Counted from the stretch's first letter, positions 26,599 to 36,289 are shown. The stretch is DNA of 64,000 bases from Wielerella bovis (GCF_022354465.1 NZ_CP092361.1:2200522-2264521), one strand, 5' to 3'. Made by a program: numbers and translations. Notes: generated from the letters alone by a model not told the origin.

Positions 26599-27441
26599 TT
26601 AAACTTTGGCATCATTGTTTTTAAACCATTTTTGATAAATTTGGTCATAAGTTCCGTTTTTCTTCAAATTTTCCAAACCTTGATTCACTTTGCCCAATAA
26701 TTCAGTATTACCTTTACTTACTGCATATACCAGCATAGACTCACCTGCGCTCGCATCAAAATGAGCTAACTCATATTCTTGCGTTACAGATTCATCCTTG
26801 TTACTGATAGCATAATAGGTTAAAGGAATAGAATCACCTACAACATGTGTTATTTCCTCTTGCACTAAGCCTTTAAATGTATTGAATAAACTGTCATAAG
26901 TTTTTGGCGTAATGCCTAATTCAACCAATTTACGTTCACTATTGGTACCTTTTTGTACGCCAACTATACCTTTTGCTGTGCGCAAATCTTGAGCTGATTT
27001 TACAGTACTGTCTTTTTTGCTCAAAATCGCACGATAGCCTTTAGCATAAGGATTACTTAATTCAGCCTGCGCTTGACGTTCTGGATTAACCTCAAATGAA
27101 CCAACCAAAATTTGGTATTTACCCTCACCCAAGCCAGGGAATAAATTGGCGCGCACATCGGGAATCAAATTGATTTGGAATTTCTGATCGTCTGCAATGG
27201 CTTGCAATAATTCCACTTCAAAACCAGATGGTTGTCCTTTGGTATCACGCAAAGTTAAAGGGGGATAACCGATATCAATACCTACCAAATAAGATGTTAC
27301 TTTTTCACCTGTTGGTGCAGCAGTATCTTGTTGGCTTACGGCAGATGCTGGTGGTGTGTCATTGCTTTGTGTTGCGCTGTTGTCGGAACAAGCCGCCAAA
27401 GCAAGCGCTACACACATAGGAAGCAAATGTTTAATTTTCAT
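26599..27441 (-). CDS. amino-acid ABC transporter substrate-binding lipoprotein (second)
   Basis: 280 residues from the ATG preceded by TGAGGTTTTCT; an upstream ATG at 27453 overlaps that ribosome site and is less likely. Lipoprotein signal MKIKHLLPMCVALALAAC, a Ser/Thr/Pro/Ala linker, then a family-3 binding fold (VGIDIGYPPLTLRDTKGQPSGFEVELLQAI, LFPGLGEGKYQILVGSFEVNPERQ, YAVSKGNTELLGKVNQGLE..GTYDQIYQKWF). Distinct from the one at 17110 and not a recent duplicate. No permease adjacent. Confidence 0.88.
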   Translation of the reverse strand: MKIKHLLPMCVALALAACSDNSATQSNDTPPASAVSQQDTAAPTGEKVTSYLVGIDIGYPPLTLRDTKGQPSGFEVELLQAIADDQKFQINLIPDVRANLFPGLGEGKYQILVGSFEVNPERQAQAELSNPYAKGYRAILSKKDSTVKSAQDLRTAKGIVGVQKGTNSERKLVELGITPKTYDSLFNTFKGLVQEEITHVVGDSIPLTYYAISNKDESVTQEYELAHFDASAGESMLVYAVSKGNTELLGKVNQGLENLKKNGTYDQIYQKWFKNNDAKV

Positions 27442-27648
27442 AGAAAACCTCATTTAGTTTAGAGTTATTTAGATTAAAGGCAGCATGCCGCAGGCATCAT
27501 AAGAGTTTTAACTCAATAAAGCAACGAAAATTCAAAACTAAACTTATAAACAATATTTGACTTGTCGTAAAAAAACAACCTGAAACTTTTGCAACATCTA
27601 AAATTAGTAGTTCAGATTCTTGCGCCTGAATCCATCCTACAAATCTTA

Positions 27649-27690
27649 AGGCAGCCTGAATGGGTTTGGCAAAGGTTTCAGGCTGCCTTT
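27649..27690 (-). terminator. terminator after the M16 gene
   Basis: Inverted uptake-sequence pair (27649-27661 with 27678-27690), immediately after the stop codon on the minus strand. Confidence 0.65.
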
Positions 27691-27695
27691 TGTGT

Positions 27696-29000
27696 TTATT
27701 CGCCCACAACGACCGTATTCATTTGCGTTGGCACAATGTGTTTTTGCCATGCGCGCTGAATGTCTTGGACTGTTAGCGCGTTCACTTTGTCGTTATAAGT
27801 ATCCAGCCAATCGGTTGGACGATTGTATAAACCGATGTCCAACAAATTGCTTAATAATTTGCCATTACTATCAAATTTTAATGGAAAACTGCCTGTAATA
27901 TTGGCTTTGGCTTGTTGCAATTCGGTTTCGCTTGGGCCTTGTGCCACAAAATCTGCTAAAACTTGTTGGGTGGCAGCCAATGCGGCTTGGCTATTTTTGT
28001 GTTCGGTAGCAAAACTGATATTGAATGGTGCTTTTTCGCTATATGCTGAAAAACTGCTATGTACACCGTAAGTGTAACCTTTTTCATCGCGCAAAATTTT
28101 CATCAAACGACTGTCAAATCCGCCGCCACCCAAAATATAATTACCGACCAAAAGGGCAAAATAATCAGGGTCATCGTATTTCAATACGGGTAAACCGATG
28201 CTGATATTGGTTTGTGCGCTGCCTGAAAATGGTACGCGCTGGGTTTTGCCAATTTGCGTCAATTCCACGGGTGGTGTTGGGCGAATGGCTGATGTGCGTT
28301 TGGGTAAGCCACCAATAGTTTGTTTGACCAATTGTTCTGCGTCAGCGCGATTGATGTCGCCGACAATGGTTACAATGGCGTTGTTTTGTGCGTAATGTGT
28401 TTGTGCGAATGTTTTCAAATCAGCAAGATTGACGGCGCGAATGGTCGCTTCGGTGCGCAAAGCTGCTTTGCCATAAGGGTGTGCAGGATAATTGAGTTTG
28501 GCTTGTTCACGCGAAGCAATGTAGGCAGGATAACTTTCCGCTTGTTTTAGCGACACAATCGCTTGATTTTGCAAGCGTTTGAATACAGATTCTTCAAAAC
28601 GCGGCGATGTGAGAGCCTGCGCGAATAATTGCGCGGTCGGATGAAGTTTATCGGATTCACTCAAACTGCGAAAACCGAAAATGCTGTATTCCAAGCCGCT
28701 ATTGCTGAAAACATACGAACCTAAATCTTTGATTTGGGAAGTAAAGCTTTCTTCGTCAAGTTGTTTTGTGCCGCGCATTATCATTTTAGCGGTGGGGCTG
28801 GCAATATCGCTTTTGCCATCGGGTTCGGCGGTGCTGCCTGCGCCTTTGAAGATGACGGCATAATCAATCATCGGCAATTCGTGGCGTTCCACCAGCAAGA
28901 TTTGTGTGCCTTCAGGGGTGTGCCAGCGTTGAATATCCACCGCTTGCGCTGAAAAAATGGCGGCAAGTGTGATTAGGGGAAAAAATAACTGGGTTTTCAT
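27696..29000 (-). CDS. M16-family (insulinase-type) protein, non-catalytic subunit type
   Basis: 434 residues from the ATG at 29000; a longer frame from 29051 lacks a signal peptide. N-terminal signal MKTQLFFPLITLAAIFSAQA, so periplasmic. M16 fold visible (GAGSTAEPDGKSDIASPTAKMIMRGT, AKLNYPAHPYGKAAL, ILGGGGFDSRLMKILRDEKGYTYGVHS). The zinc motif HXXEH is absent, while the Arg/Tyr pair of the partner half (SRLMKILR..YTYG) is kept. Such proteins normally pair with an HXXEH-bearing partner encoded next door; none is in the window, where a MITE and yhhQ lie upstream instead. Confidence 0.85.
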   Translation of the reverse strand: MKTQLFFPLITLAAIFSAQAVDIQRWHTPEGTQILLVERHELPMIDYAVIFKGAGSTAEPDGKSDIASPTAKMIMRGTKQLDEESFTSQIKDLGSYVFSNSGLEYSIFGFRSLSESDKLHPTAQLFAQALTSPRFEESVFKRLQNQAIVSLKQAESYPAYIASREQAKLNYPAHPYGKAALRTEATIRAVNLADLKTFAQTHYAQNNAIVTIVGDINRADAEQLVKQTIGGLPKRTSAIRPTPPVELTQIGKTQRVPFSGSAQTNISIGLPVLKYDDPDYFALLVGNYILGGGGFDSRLMKILRDEKGYTYGVHSSFSAYSEKAPFNISFATEHKNSQAALAATQQVLADFVAQGPSETELQQAKANITGSFPLKFDSNGKLLSNLLDIGLYNRPTDWLDTYNDKVNALTVQDIQRAWQKHIVPTQMNTVVVGE

Positions 29001-29057
29001 GATGCAATGAGATAGAGAAAAAAAAGAGATTGTAATACGATTTAAGACCATATGATG

Positions 29058-29131
29058 TATAGTCGTTTCAAATTAAAATAGTACAAGGCGACAACGTCTG
29101 CCGTGTCCTGATTTAAATTGAATCCACTATA
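29058..29131. mobile_element. Correia-like MITE, internally deleted
   Basis: 74 bp, left end TATAGTCGTTTCAAATT, right end TTGAATCCACTATA, so mixed ends; the central segment after CGTCTGCCGTG is missing. Confidence 0.75.
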
Positions 29132-29168
29132 TTTACTACCCTGTCTGTTCATTTGATAACGATGATAC

Positions 29169-29201
29169 AAAGGCAGCCTGAAATATTTTCAGGCTGCCTT
29201 T
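29169..29201 (-). terminator. yhhQ terminator
   Basis: 15-bp stem (29169-29183 with 29187-29201) built on an uptake-sequence pair, three-base loop, directly after the yhhQ stop codon. Confidence 0.8.
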
Positions 29202-29204
29202 GAG

Positions 29205-29903
29205 TTAATTTTGTTCTATTGTTTGCCAATTTGTTTGCATTAATTGTGTCAATTTTTTGGTCAAGAAATTGAGTAATACGCCATATATCGGCAAAAACAA
29301 TGCCATACAAATCACTAATTTAAACAAATAATCTACAAAAGCAATGTGTTGCCAATTTACTGCCATAAATTCATCACTACTGGCGTGGAAAGCAATAGCA
29401 AAAAACAGCAGCGTATCAATCGCATTACCGACAAATGTGGATGCGGTCGGTGCAATCCACCATGCTTTCAGGCTGCGTAATTTGTTGAATACGAAAATAT
29501 CCATAAATTGCCCAAATACGTAAGCGGCGAAACTAGCCAGCGCAATGCGGAATACAAACAAATTAAATTCGGACAATGCTGCCCAACCTGTCCATGCGCC
29601 ATTTTGAAAGATGACTGATAAAACATACGACAAAATCAAGGCAGGGAGCATCACAAAGAAAATAATTCGTCGTGCCAAATGTTTACCAAAAATACGCACG
29701 GTCAAATCGGTCGCCAGAAAAATAAACGGAAACGACAATGCGCCCCAAGTGGAATGCACTTCAAAGTTGTTGGGTAGGGTGATTGTAAATGGGAATTGCA
29801 CCAAATAATTGCTCGCAGCAATAATGGTAATATGAAAAATAATTAGCCAAAATAAGGCGTTGCGTTTTTGTTGATGAGAAAATTGATAAGTTGGGTTTTG
29901 CAT
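29205..29903 (-). CDS. yhhQ: queuosine precursor transporter YhhQ
   Basis: 232-residue inner-membrane protein with six or so hydrophobic helices and the family blocks NYLVQFPF..LPNNFEVHSTWGALSFPFIFLATDLTVRIFG and FVGNAIDTLLFFAIAF. It imports 7-cyano-7-deazaguanine or its aminomethyl form for tRNA queuosine synthesis. Start preceded by AGGAATTTTT; this AGG is also the end of the riboswitch tail. Lies next to queF, the same pathway, and both carry preQ1 aptamers. Confidence 0.92.
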   Translation of the reverse strand: MQNPTYQFSHQQKRNALFWLIIFHITIIAASNYLVQFPFTITLPNNFEVHSTWGALSFPFIFLATDLTVRIFGKHLARRIIFFVMLPALILSYVLSVIFQNGAWTGWAALSEFNLFVFRIALASFAAYVFGQFMDIFVFNKLRSLKAWWIAPTASTFVGNAIDTLLFFAIAFHASSDEFMAVNWQHIAFVDYLFKLVICMALFLPIYGVLLNFLTKKLTQLMQTNWQTIEQN

Positions 29904-29910
29904 AAAAATT

Positions 29911-30105
29911 CCTAGTTTTGGTTACGGGCAAAAAACGTCTGAAATCACTTTGTTTTTTCGTCAAAATATTCATCTACTGCGTTAAAAATATTCGCCAATG
30001 AAGGCATTGGCGAATATTTTTGCCTTGTGTCTGAATGTTTTTCCTGCAAAACCAAGAGTGATTTCCTCCATTCTTTACCCTACGCGGGAGGGTTACGAAC
30101 CGCGT
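29911..30105 (-). promoter_or_regulatory. preQ1-I riboswitch of yhhQ, split by an insertion
   Basis: On the minus strand the P1 stem-loop (30082-30105: ACGCGG, loop TTCGTAACCCTC, CCGCGT) is separated from the A-rich tail CAAAACTAGG (29911-29920) by 155 extra bases. In the intact queF copy these halves are contiguous. The tail overlaps the yhhQ ribosome site (AGG), as expected for translational control. preQ1-I aptamers bind the queuosine precursor and repress. Confidence 0.75.
29926..30080. mobile_element. 155-bp near-palindromic MITE inside the riboswitch
   Basis: The two halves are imperfect inverse complements along their whole length (GGGCAAAAAACG..GAAATCACTTTG at one end, GAGTGATTTCC..TTCTTTACCC at the other). 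The core is a perfect 17-bp hairpin (29984-30000 with 30005-30021). TAC flanks both sides (29923-29925 and 30081-30083), consistent with a target duplication. No other full copy in the window. Confidence 0.75.
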
Positions 30106-30186
30106 GGGTTGAAAAATTTTTCAGGCTGCCTGAAAACATCGGGCAGCCGTGAAAAAAAGAGAAAGCACATTATAATACAAATTGTA

Positions 30187-30205
30187 TTTTCAGGCTGCCT
30201 GAAAA
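30187..30205 (-). terminator. hairpin after queF
   Basis: Palindromic uptake sequence TTTTCAGGCTGCCTGAAAA just after the queF stop. Short, so termination may be leaky and let queF transcripts enter the yhhQ leader. Confidence 0.4.
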
Positions 30206-30207
30206 AA

Positions 30208-30681
30208 TCATTGCATATCGTGTGCAAACAATCTTTCTCGCGCCATTTGCTCAAACGGCGTACCCACCCGACCATAATTGGCAAAAGGATGAATGGCAAT
30301 CCCACCACGCGGCGTGAATTCACCAAACACTTCAATGTATTTCGGGTTCATCAATTTAATCAAATCTTTCATGATGATATTGACACAATCTTCGTGGAAA
30401 TCGCCGTGATTGCGGAAGCTGAACAAATACAGTTTCAGCGATTTGCTTTCCACCATTTTCACATCGGGAATGTAGCGAATGACAATGGTGGCGAAATCAG
30501 GCTGCCCTGTCATCGGGCATAAACTGGTGAATTCGGGGCAAACGAATTTGACAAAATAATCGTTGTCGGGATGTTTGTTGTCAAAGGCTTCCAGCACTTC
30601 GGGGGCGTAGTCGCTGCGGTATTCGGTTTTTTGGTTGCCGAGCAGCGTAATACCGTTGAGTTCTGCAGAATTTCTGGACAT
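30208..30681 (-). CDS. queF: NADPH-dependent 7-cyano-7-deazaguanine (preQ0) reductase
   Basis: 157 residues, the short single-domain QueF type. Active-site Cys lies in [14 protein letters not shown], and the QueF motif [24 protein letters not shown] follows, with the NADPH-binding E(S/L)K and substrate-binding Glu/His residues. It reduces the nitrile of preQ0 to preQ1 in the cytosol. Its leader carries an intact preQ1-I aptamer. Confidence 0.96.
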   Translation of the reverse strand: MSRNSAELNGITLLGNQKTEYRSDYAPEVLEAFDNKHPDNDYFVKFVCPEFTSLCPMTGQPDFATIVIRYIPDVKMVESKSLKLYLFSFRNHGDFHEDCVNIIMKDLIKLMNPKYIEVFGEFTPRGGIAIHPFANYGRVGTPFEQMARERLFAHDMQ

Positions 30682-30692
30682 TTTTTAAGATA

Positions 30693-30730
30693 CCTAGTTT
30701 TGTTGTTGCGGGAGGGTTACGAACCGCGTC
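30693..30730 (-). promoter_or_regulatory. preQ1-I riboswitch of queF, intact
   Basis: Minus strand: GCGG, loop TTCGTAACCCTC, CCGC, then AACAACAAAACTAGG, matching the preQ1-I consensus (P1, loop with C-run, A-rich tail pairing back through CC/GG). The AGG of the tail is 11 bases from the queF ATG, so ligand binding should hide the ribosome site. Confidence 0.85.
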
Positions 30731-30883
30731 AATTGGAAAATATTTTTCAGGCTGCCTGAAAAAACGAAAACCACATATTATACAACACATGCACAAATTT
30801 CTTTAAATCCTTTATAATACGCCCACTTAAAGTCAGCAATATTCTTTCAGGCAGCCTGAAATTTCGTTTTTCAGGCTGCCTGA

Positions 30884-32056
<1,173 letters not shown>

Positions 32057-32073
32057 TTGGTTTCATGTCCTAT

Positions 32074-32119
32074 GCAGCCTGAAAAAAACATATAAATTAA
32101 ATTATGTTTCAGGCTGCCT
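32074..32119 (+). terminator. obgE terminator
   Basis: GCAGCCTGAAA / TTTCAGGCTGC stem with AT-rich loop, followed by TTTATG. Confidence 0.6.
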
Positions 32120-32180
32120 TTATGTTAAGATAATGTTAATTATTCTAAATTAATTGCATTTTAAAAATAAAGGATAACTT

Positions 32181-32489
32181 ATGCTTGGTATTGGCAAAGG
32201 AACAATTATTACAGCGGCAGTTGCTTATGGGCTGTATTACTACGTTTCTACTCATGATGTTGCCCCTTTCCCTCCCTCCGAGTCAGTAGTGAAATCAGCC
32301 ATTAAAAAACGTGGCGAATACCAAAATTACAAATTAGAAGTAACCAAAAAATGTCGTCGCACAGGTGGCAAAGTTTGGGAGAGAAGTATATTTACATGCA
32401 CCGTAGAATTTGTATCGTTGGATAACGTTACCGATGAGCATCCAGTCAAAATTACCAAAATAAATGGACAATGGGTGATGCAAGATTAA
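32181..32489 (+). CDS. small unknown membrane-anchored protein
   Basis: 102 residues with AAGGATAACTT before the ATG. An N-terminal hydrophobic segment (GTIITAAVAYGLYYYVS) could be an anchor or uncleaved signal. The rest is basic with two cysteines (KKCRRTGG, FTCTVEF) and ends KITKINGQWVMQD, a pattern seen in small exported domains. Not recognised. Flanked by terminators on both sides, so transcribed alone. Confidence 0.6.
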   Translation: MLGIGKGTIITAAVAYGLYYYVSTHDVAPFPPSESVVKSAIKKRGEYQNYKLEVTKKCRRTGGKVWERSIFTCTVEFVSLDNVTDEHPVKITKINGQWVMQD

Positions 32490-32490
32490 A

Positions 32491-32525
32491 ATAGGCAGCC
32501 TGAAACTATTTTTCAGGCTGCCTAT
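32491..32525 (+). terminator. terminator, inverted uptake pair
   Basis: ATAGGCAGCCTGAAA (32491-32505) with TTTCAGGCTGCCTAT (32511-32525). Confidence 0.75.
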
Positions 32526-32547
32526 TGTGCATAAAGAAAGGAAAACA

Positions 32548-33048
32548 ATGGCAAAACAAAAACCTACATTTCAACCCACATGGTCATGGCTGATAGCGCG
32601 TCCCGTGTGTTTTTTGGGATTTGGCTTTGGCACAGGACTTGCCCCCAAAGCACCTGGTACAGTTGGCACATTGCCTGCGGTATTTTTGGCAGGACTATTA
32701 CTCGGCTGCGGCATGAGTAAATTTGGACTGGCATTATTGTGTATCATATTGTTTATTATCGGCATTTGGATTTGCAATGAAACCGAACGCGCTTTGGGTG
32801 TACACGATTATGGCGGTATTGTGTGGGACGAAATTGTCGCCATGATGTTGGTTTATGCTTGTGTGCCGCAAGGTTTGGGTTGGTGGGCAATCGCATTTGC
32901 CGCATTTCGTTTTTTTGATGCTGTGAAACCACCTCCAATTAAATGGTTTGACCAGCGCGTAAGTGGCGGTTTCGGTGTGATGCTGGATGACATTATTGCG
33001 GCGATTTTTGCGATTTTGACTGTGCATATCATTGGGTGGATAGCGTAG
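32548..33048 (+). CDS. pgpA: phosphatidylglycerophosphatase A
   Basis: 166 residues from the ATG behind GAAAGGAAAACA (an earlier ATG at 32527 lacks a ribosome site). Motifs GFGTGLAPKAPGTVGTLPAV and DEIVAMML...FRFFDAVKPPPIKWFDQ..GGFGVMLDDIIAA define PgpA, which removes phosphate from phosphatidylglycerophosphate to give phosphatidylglycerol at the inner membrane. Four hydrophobic helices. Confidence 0.94.
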   Translation: MAKQKPTFQPTWSWLIARPVCFLGFGFGTGLAPKAPGTVGTLPAVFLAGLLLGCGMSKFGLALLCIILFIIGIWICNETERALGVHDYGGIVWDEIVAMMLVYACVPQGLGWWAIAFAAFRFFDAVKPPPIKWFDQRVSGGFGVMLDDIIAAIFAILTVHIIGWIA

Positions 33049-33060
33049 AATTATGTACAC

Positions 33061-33096
33061 AAAAGGCAGCCTGAAAAAGTTTTCAGGCTGCCTTTT
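33061..33096. terminator. bidirectional terminator, pgpA / rlmD
   Basis: 17-bp stem of inverted uptake sequences (33061-33077 with 33080-33096) between converging genes, with A and T runs. Confidence 0.85.
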
Positions 33097-33098
33097 CA

Positions 33099-34418
33099 TT
33101 ATGCCAAATCAAACACCGCCATCGCTTCCACATGCGCCGTATGCGGAAATAAATTCATCACACCAGCCGCGCTAAAACGATAACCTTTACCTACCAATAC
33201 CGCCGCATCACGCGCAAACGTGGCAGGATTGCACGACACATATACAATCCGTTTGGGCAAATAGGGCACGTGCAAAGCCTGTACCAAGGCATATGCGCCA
33301 GCGCGTGGTGGGTCAAGCAATATTTTGTCAAAATAACCTAATTGTTCAACAATTTGCGGTGTAGTAGCGAATAAATCAGCGGTGGAAAATTGAATATTGG
33401 TCAAACCGTTGGCTTGTGCGTTTTGCATCGCACGGCGCGTGAGAAAATCCGCACCTTCAATGCCGACCACTTTTGCGCCACTTCGCGCAATCGGCAACGT
33501 GAAATTACCCAAGCCGCAAAATAAATCGGCAATTCTTTCATGTCCTTGTGGCTGCAATAAGCGTATGGCGCGTGAAACCATCACTTCATTCATCGGCAAA
33601 TTGATTTGCGTAAAATCGCCCGCGCGAAACGGCATATTCAGCGCAAATTCAGGCAGCCTGTAATTGAGTTTGGGCGCGGTTTTCGGCGCAATCGGTTCGG
33701 CAGCGCGTGTGCCAATTTGCAGCCAAATTTGCCAAATCGGTGCAGCGGATTGGTTTGCTGTAATTTTATTCAGGCAGCCTGAAAATTCTATCAAGACATT
33801 TTCAGGCAATTTTTTATCAGAAATAATATTTAAAACAGAAACTTGCTCGCCAACAGAAATTTCCACGCTTTGCAAACGAATTTTGGGTGCGGTGGCATGG
33901 ATATTTTGCAAACCTGCGCGAATGGTTTTCAGGCTGCCTGAAACGTGTGCAGGCAAGATGGCGCATTGCGAAATCGGTACAATGCGTTTGCTGCGTTTGG
34001 CTTGATAGCCGATTTGCACAACATCTTGTTTATCAATAAAAATAGACAATCTTGTGCGGCTGCGATAATGCCATGCTGCACCATAAATCGGCGGCAAAAT
34101 TTGTTCGGGAAAAACTTTGCCGATGCGTTGCAGTTGCTCTTCAAAAACGCGTTGTTTCATGGCGACTTGCGCTGAAAATTCAAGGTGTTGTAAAGCACAG
34201 CCGCCGCATTCGCCATAATATGGGCAAGCTGGTTCGCGACGGTATTCGGACGGTTGGATAATGGCGGTGGTGTCGGCTTCAGCAAATGTGCCTTTGTCTT
34301 GCTTGATTTGAATGCGGACGATTTCGCGTGGTAAAGCGTTGTGAACAAAGATGGTTTTGCCGTCAATGCGTGTTACGCCACGTCCTTCGTAATCCAATGA
34401 TTGAATGGTGGTTTGCAT
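33099..34418 (-). CDS. rlmD: 23S rRNA (uracil-C5) methyltransferase RlmD
   Basis: 439 residues. An N-terminal TRAM-like domain (IQSLDYEGRGVTRIDGKTIFV), then the Fe-S ligands C-X5-C-X2-C (CPYYGECGGC) typical of RlmD/RumA. SAM-binding DLFCGLGNFTLPIA, then LLDPPRAGA and catalytic Cys in YVSCNPATFARD. It methylates U1939 of 23S rRNA. Uptake sequences are read inside the gene as FSGCL and SGSLK. Distinguished from TrmA by the Fe-S motif. Confidence 0.93.
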   Translation of the reverse strand: MQTTIQSLDYEGRGVTRIDGKTIFVHNALPREIVRIQIKQDKGTFAEADTTAIIQPSEYRREPACPYYGECGGCALQHLEFSAQVAMKQRVFEEQLQRIGKVFPEQILPPIYGAAWHYRSRTRLSIFIDKQDVVQIGYQAKRSKRIVPISQCAILPAHVSGSLKTIRAGLQNIHATAPKIRLQSVEISVGEQVSVLNIISDKKLPENVLIEFSGCLNKITANQSAAPIWQIWLQIGTRAAEPIAPKTAPKLNYRLPEFALNMPFRAGDFTQINLPMNEVMVSRAIRLLQPQGHERIADLFCGLGNFTLPIARSGAKVVGIEGADFLTRRAMQNAQANGLTNIQFSTADLFATTPQIVEQLGYFDKILLDPPRAGAYALVQALHVPYLPKRIVYVSCNPATFARDAAVLVGKGYRFSAAGVMNLFPHTAHVEAMAVFDLA

Positions 34419-34584
34419 GATAATGATTTGTATTGGGTGCCAAAATAAGTTTCAGGCTGCCTGAAAGGTTGTTTTGTTACAACAATGTATTTTTGAATAC
34501 AGATAAATATTGACTATTTTCTCATATTTTTCACGTTTTTACGGTATTATGCTCACTCATCTTTTTTTACCTATTTGAAATTAC

Positions 34585-35553
34585 ATGAAATCTATTCTTT
34601 TTGGCGCGTTTACTTTCGCGCTAGCAAGTACAGCTTTTGCCGCTCAAACGACTCCTGTTCCCGATGTTGCACCTGTTGCGGATGGTCAGCATGTTGTCAT
34701 CAATATTCCGCAACAACGTTTGTTTTTGTATGAAAATGGCAGCCTGAAAAAGGTTTATCCTGTTGGTGTAGGTAAAGCAACAACACAAACCAATTTGGGC
34801 GACCACAAAATCGGTGCGAAAGCGTTTAATCCAACTTGGCATATTCCCTTGTCTATTCAAAAAGAACGCGGCGATGGCGTGAAAACCGTGCCACCTGGCC
34901 CCAAAAATCCGCTCGGCCCAGTTTTTGTGCGTTTGGGTAATCCCAAATTGGGTTTGGGCATTCATGGCACAAGTAATCCTGCGAGTGTACCAGGAATTGT
35001 AAGCCATGGTTGCGTGCGCATGAAATCGCCTGATGCGTTGGAATTTGCGAGAAGAATTTCTACGGGTGCAGATGCAACGGTAAGCTATGAATTGGCAGCA
35101 TTGAATCAAGATGATGCGGGTCATTTGTGGTTAGCCGCATTCAGAGACCCTTACAGCAAGAAAAATTTACGTGTTAATGTGTTAAAACAAAGTATTGCAG
35201 CATGGGCAAAAGCCAATAATCGCACGATTCGCACGGCACAAATTGACCAAATCGTGAAAGCGCGTGCAGCAAAACCTGTTTGTTTGACGTGTACCAATAA
35301 AAATACCAGACCGAAAGGTGATTTTGTTTCAATCGCTTGGAATAGCGGTGGTGCAGATTTAACACAACCGAAAGGTGCAACTGCTTCCATTCGTCCACCT
35401 GTGAAGGATGAAATCTTGCCAGAAGGTACAGAAATTGAAGTAGAAGCATTGGACGATTTTAAAGGTGCATCGGTATTTGATGATGAAGAAGGCGTGGTGG
35501 AAGAAGCGACCAATTCAATCGCATCGGGTGAAATACCATTAAAACCATTGTAA
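34585..35553 (+). CDS. L,D-transpeptidase (YkuD fold)
   Basis: 322 residues with signal peptide MKSILFGAFTFALASTAFAA, so periplasmic. Catalytic motif GIHGTSNPASVPGIVSHGCVRM contains the conserved His and Cys; N-terminal half of the domain begins INIPQQRLFLYENG. Close to the ErfK/YbiS/YcfS group, which attach Braun-type lipoprotein or cross-link DAP residues in peptidoglycan. The C-terminal ~100 residues are extra, with a small Cys pair (KPVCLTCTNK) and an acidic end. An uptake sequence is read as GSLK. Confidence 0.9.
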   Translation: MKSILFGAFTFALASTAFAAQTTPVPDVAPVADGQHVVINIPQQRLFLYENGSLKKVYPVGVGKATTQTNLGDHKIGAKAFNPTWHIPLSIQKERGDGVKTVPPGPKNPLGPVFVRLGNPKLGLGIHGTSNPASVPGIVSHGCVRMKSPDALEFARRISTGADATVSYELAALNQDDAGHLWLAAFRDPYSKKNLRVNVLKQSIAAWAKANNRTIRTAQIDQIVKARAAKPVCLTCTNKNTRPKGDFVSIAWNSGGADLTQPKGATASIRPPVKDEILPEGTEIEVEALDDFKGASVFDDEEGVVEEATNSIASGEIPLKPL

Positions 35554-35570
35554 TCATTTTTTTGTATGAA

Positions 35571-35606
35571 GGCAGCCTGAAAATAAATTTGGTTTTCAGG
35601 CTGCTT
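35571..35606 (+). terminator. terminator after the L,D-transpeptidase gene
   Basis: GCAGCCTGAAAA with TTTTCAGGCTGC, followed by a T run. Confidence 0.75.
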
Positions 35607-35649
35607 TTTGTTACATCGTTATTTAAAATATAGTCGTTTCAAATAGAAA

Positions 35650-35752
35650 TATAGTGGATTCACTAAATCAGGACAAGGCGACAGCGACCGCCGTGTACAC
35701 ATAGTACATAAGGGAGCTGGCAACGCTGTACTGGTTTAGTGAATCCACTATA
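35650..35752. mobile_element. Correia-like MITE, reference uninterrupted copy
   Basis: 103 bp: TATAGTGGATTCACTAAATCAGG...GTACTGGTTTAGTGAATCCACTATA. A fragment of another end (TATAGTCGTTTCAAAT at 35629) lies just upstream. Its centre shows the sequence that the nested copy at 26342 disrupts. Confidence 0.85.
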
Positions 35753-35800
35753 AAATACAAAAGCATAAATTTCCTGCAAAACCAAATAGGCAGCCTGAAA

Positions 35801-36163
35801 ATGACTTTATCACAAACAGTATCCGCTTTATTGACATCTGCCAAAATCTTGCTCCCCTTTAATGTTTTATTCGCCGCTTTTACTTTTTGGCAAGCAAACG
35901 GTGTATGGTTTGTTTTGAGTGCCATCATCAGTGCATGGATTGCATATTTGCATTTGCGTATTGATTTTGATCGCCGTATTTTTCACGCATTTGCCCAAGG
36001 TATGCAGCCTGAACATTTTGATTTTGCATTGCAAATAATGGGTTTACAGCGAATAAAAGCCCCAACAAGGGATTTAGAGAATCGCGCCAAAGGCGCAATT
36101 AAATTGCTTAAATATTTAATTTATTCTACTTTTATACAATTATTTTGGTTAATATCAGCATGA
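35801..36163 (+). CDS. small unknown inner-membrane protein
   Basis: 120 residues. Two hydrophobic helices near the N-terminus (LPFNVLFAAFTFWQANGVWFVLSAIISAWIAYLHL region) and one at the C-terminus (YLIYSTFIQLFWLIS), with a polar middle. An uptake sequence ends one base before the ATG and occupies the usual ribosome-site position (GGCAGCC), so initiation may be weak. A second uptake core is read as QPE. Not recognised. Confidence 0.55.
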   Translation: MTLSQTVSALLTSAKILLPFNVLFAAFTFWQANGVWFVLSAIISAWIAYLHLRIDFDRRIFHAFAQGMQPEHFDFALQIMGLQRIKAPTRDLENRAKGAIKLLKYLIYSTFIQLFWLISA

Positions 36164-36289
36164 AAATACTGTATTATTGACACAATTGAATCAAATGGTG
36201 CTTTCAGGCTGCCTGAAAACGTTAAAATTGGTAATGCTGCATGATTTTTTGTTATGATGTAATTTTCATTTTTTAAAAAGGAAAAAATC

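Noticed and set aside
29904..30045. A 29-codon ORF (MEEITLGFAG..) in the yhhQ leader
   Set aside because: It lies in a palindromic repeat; apparent codons are explained by the hairpin sequence.
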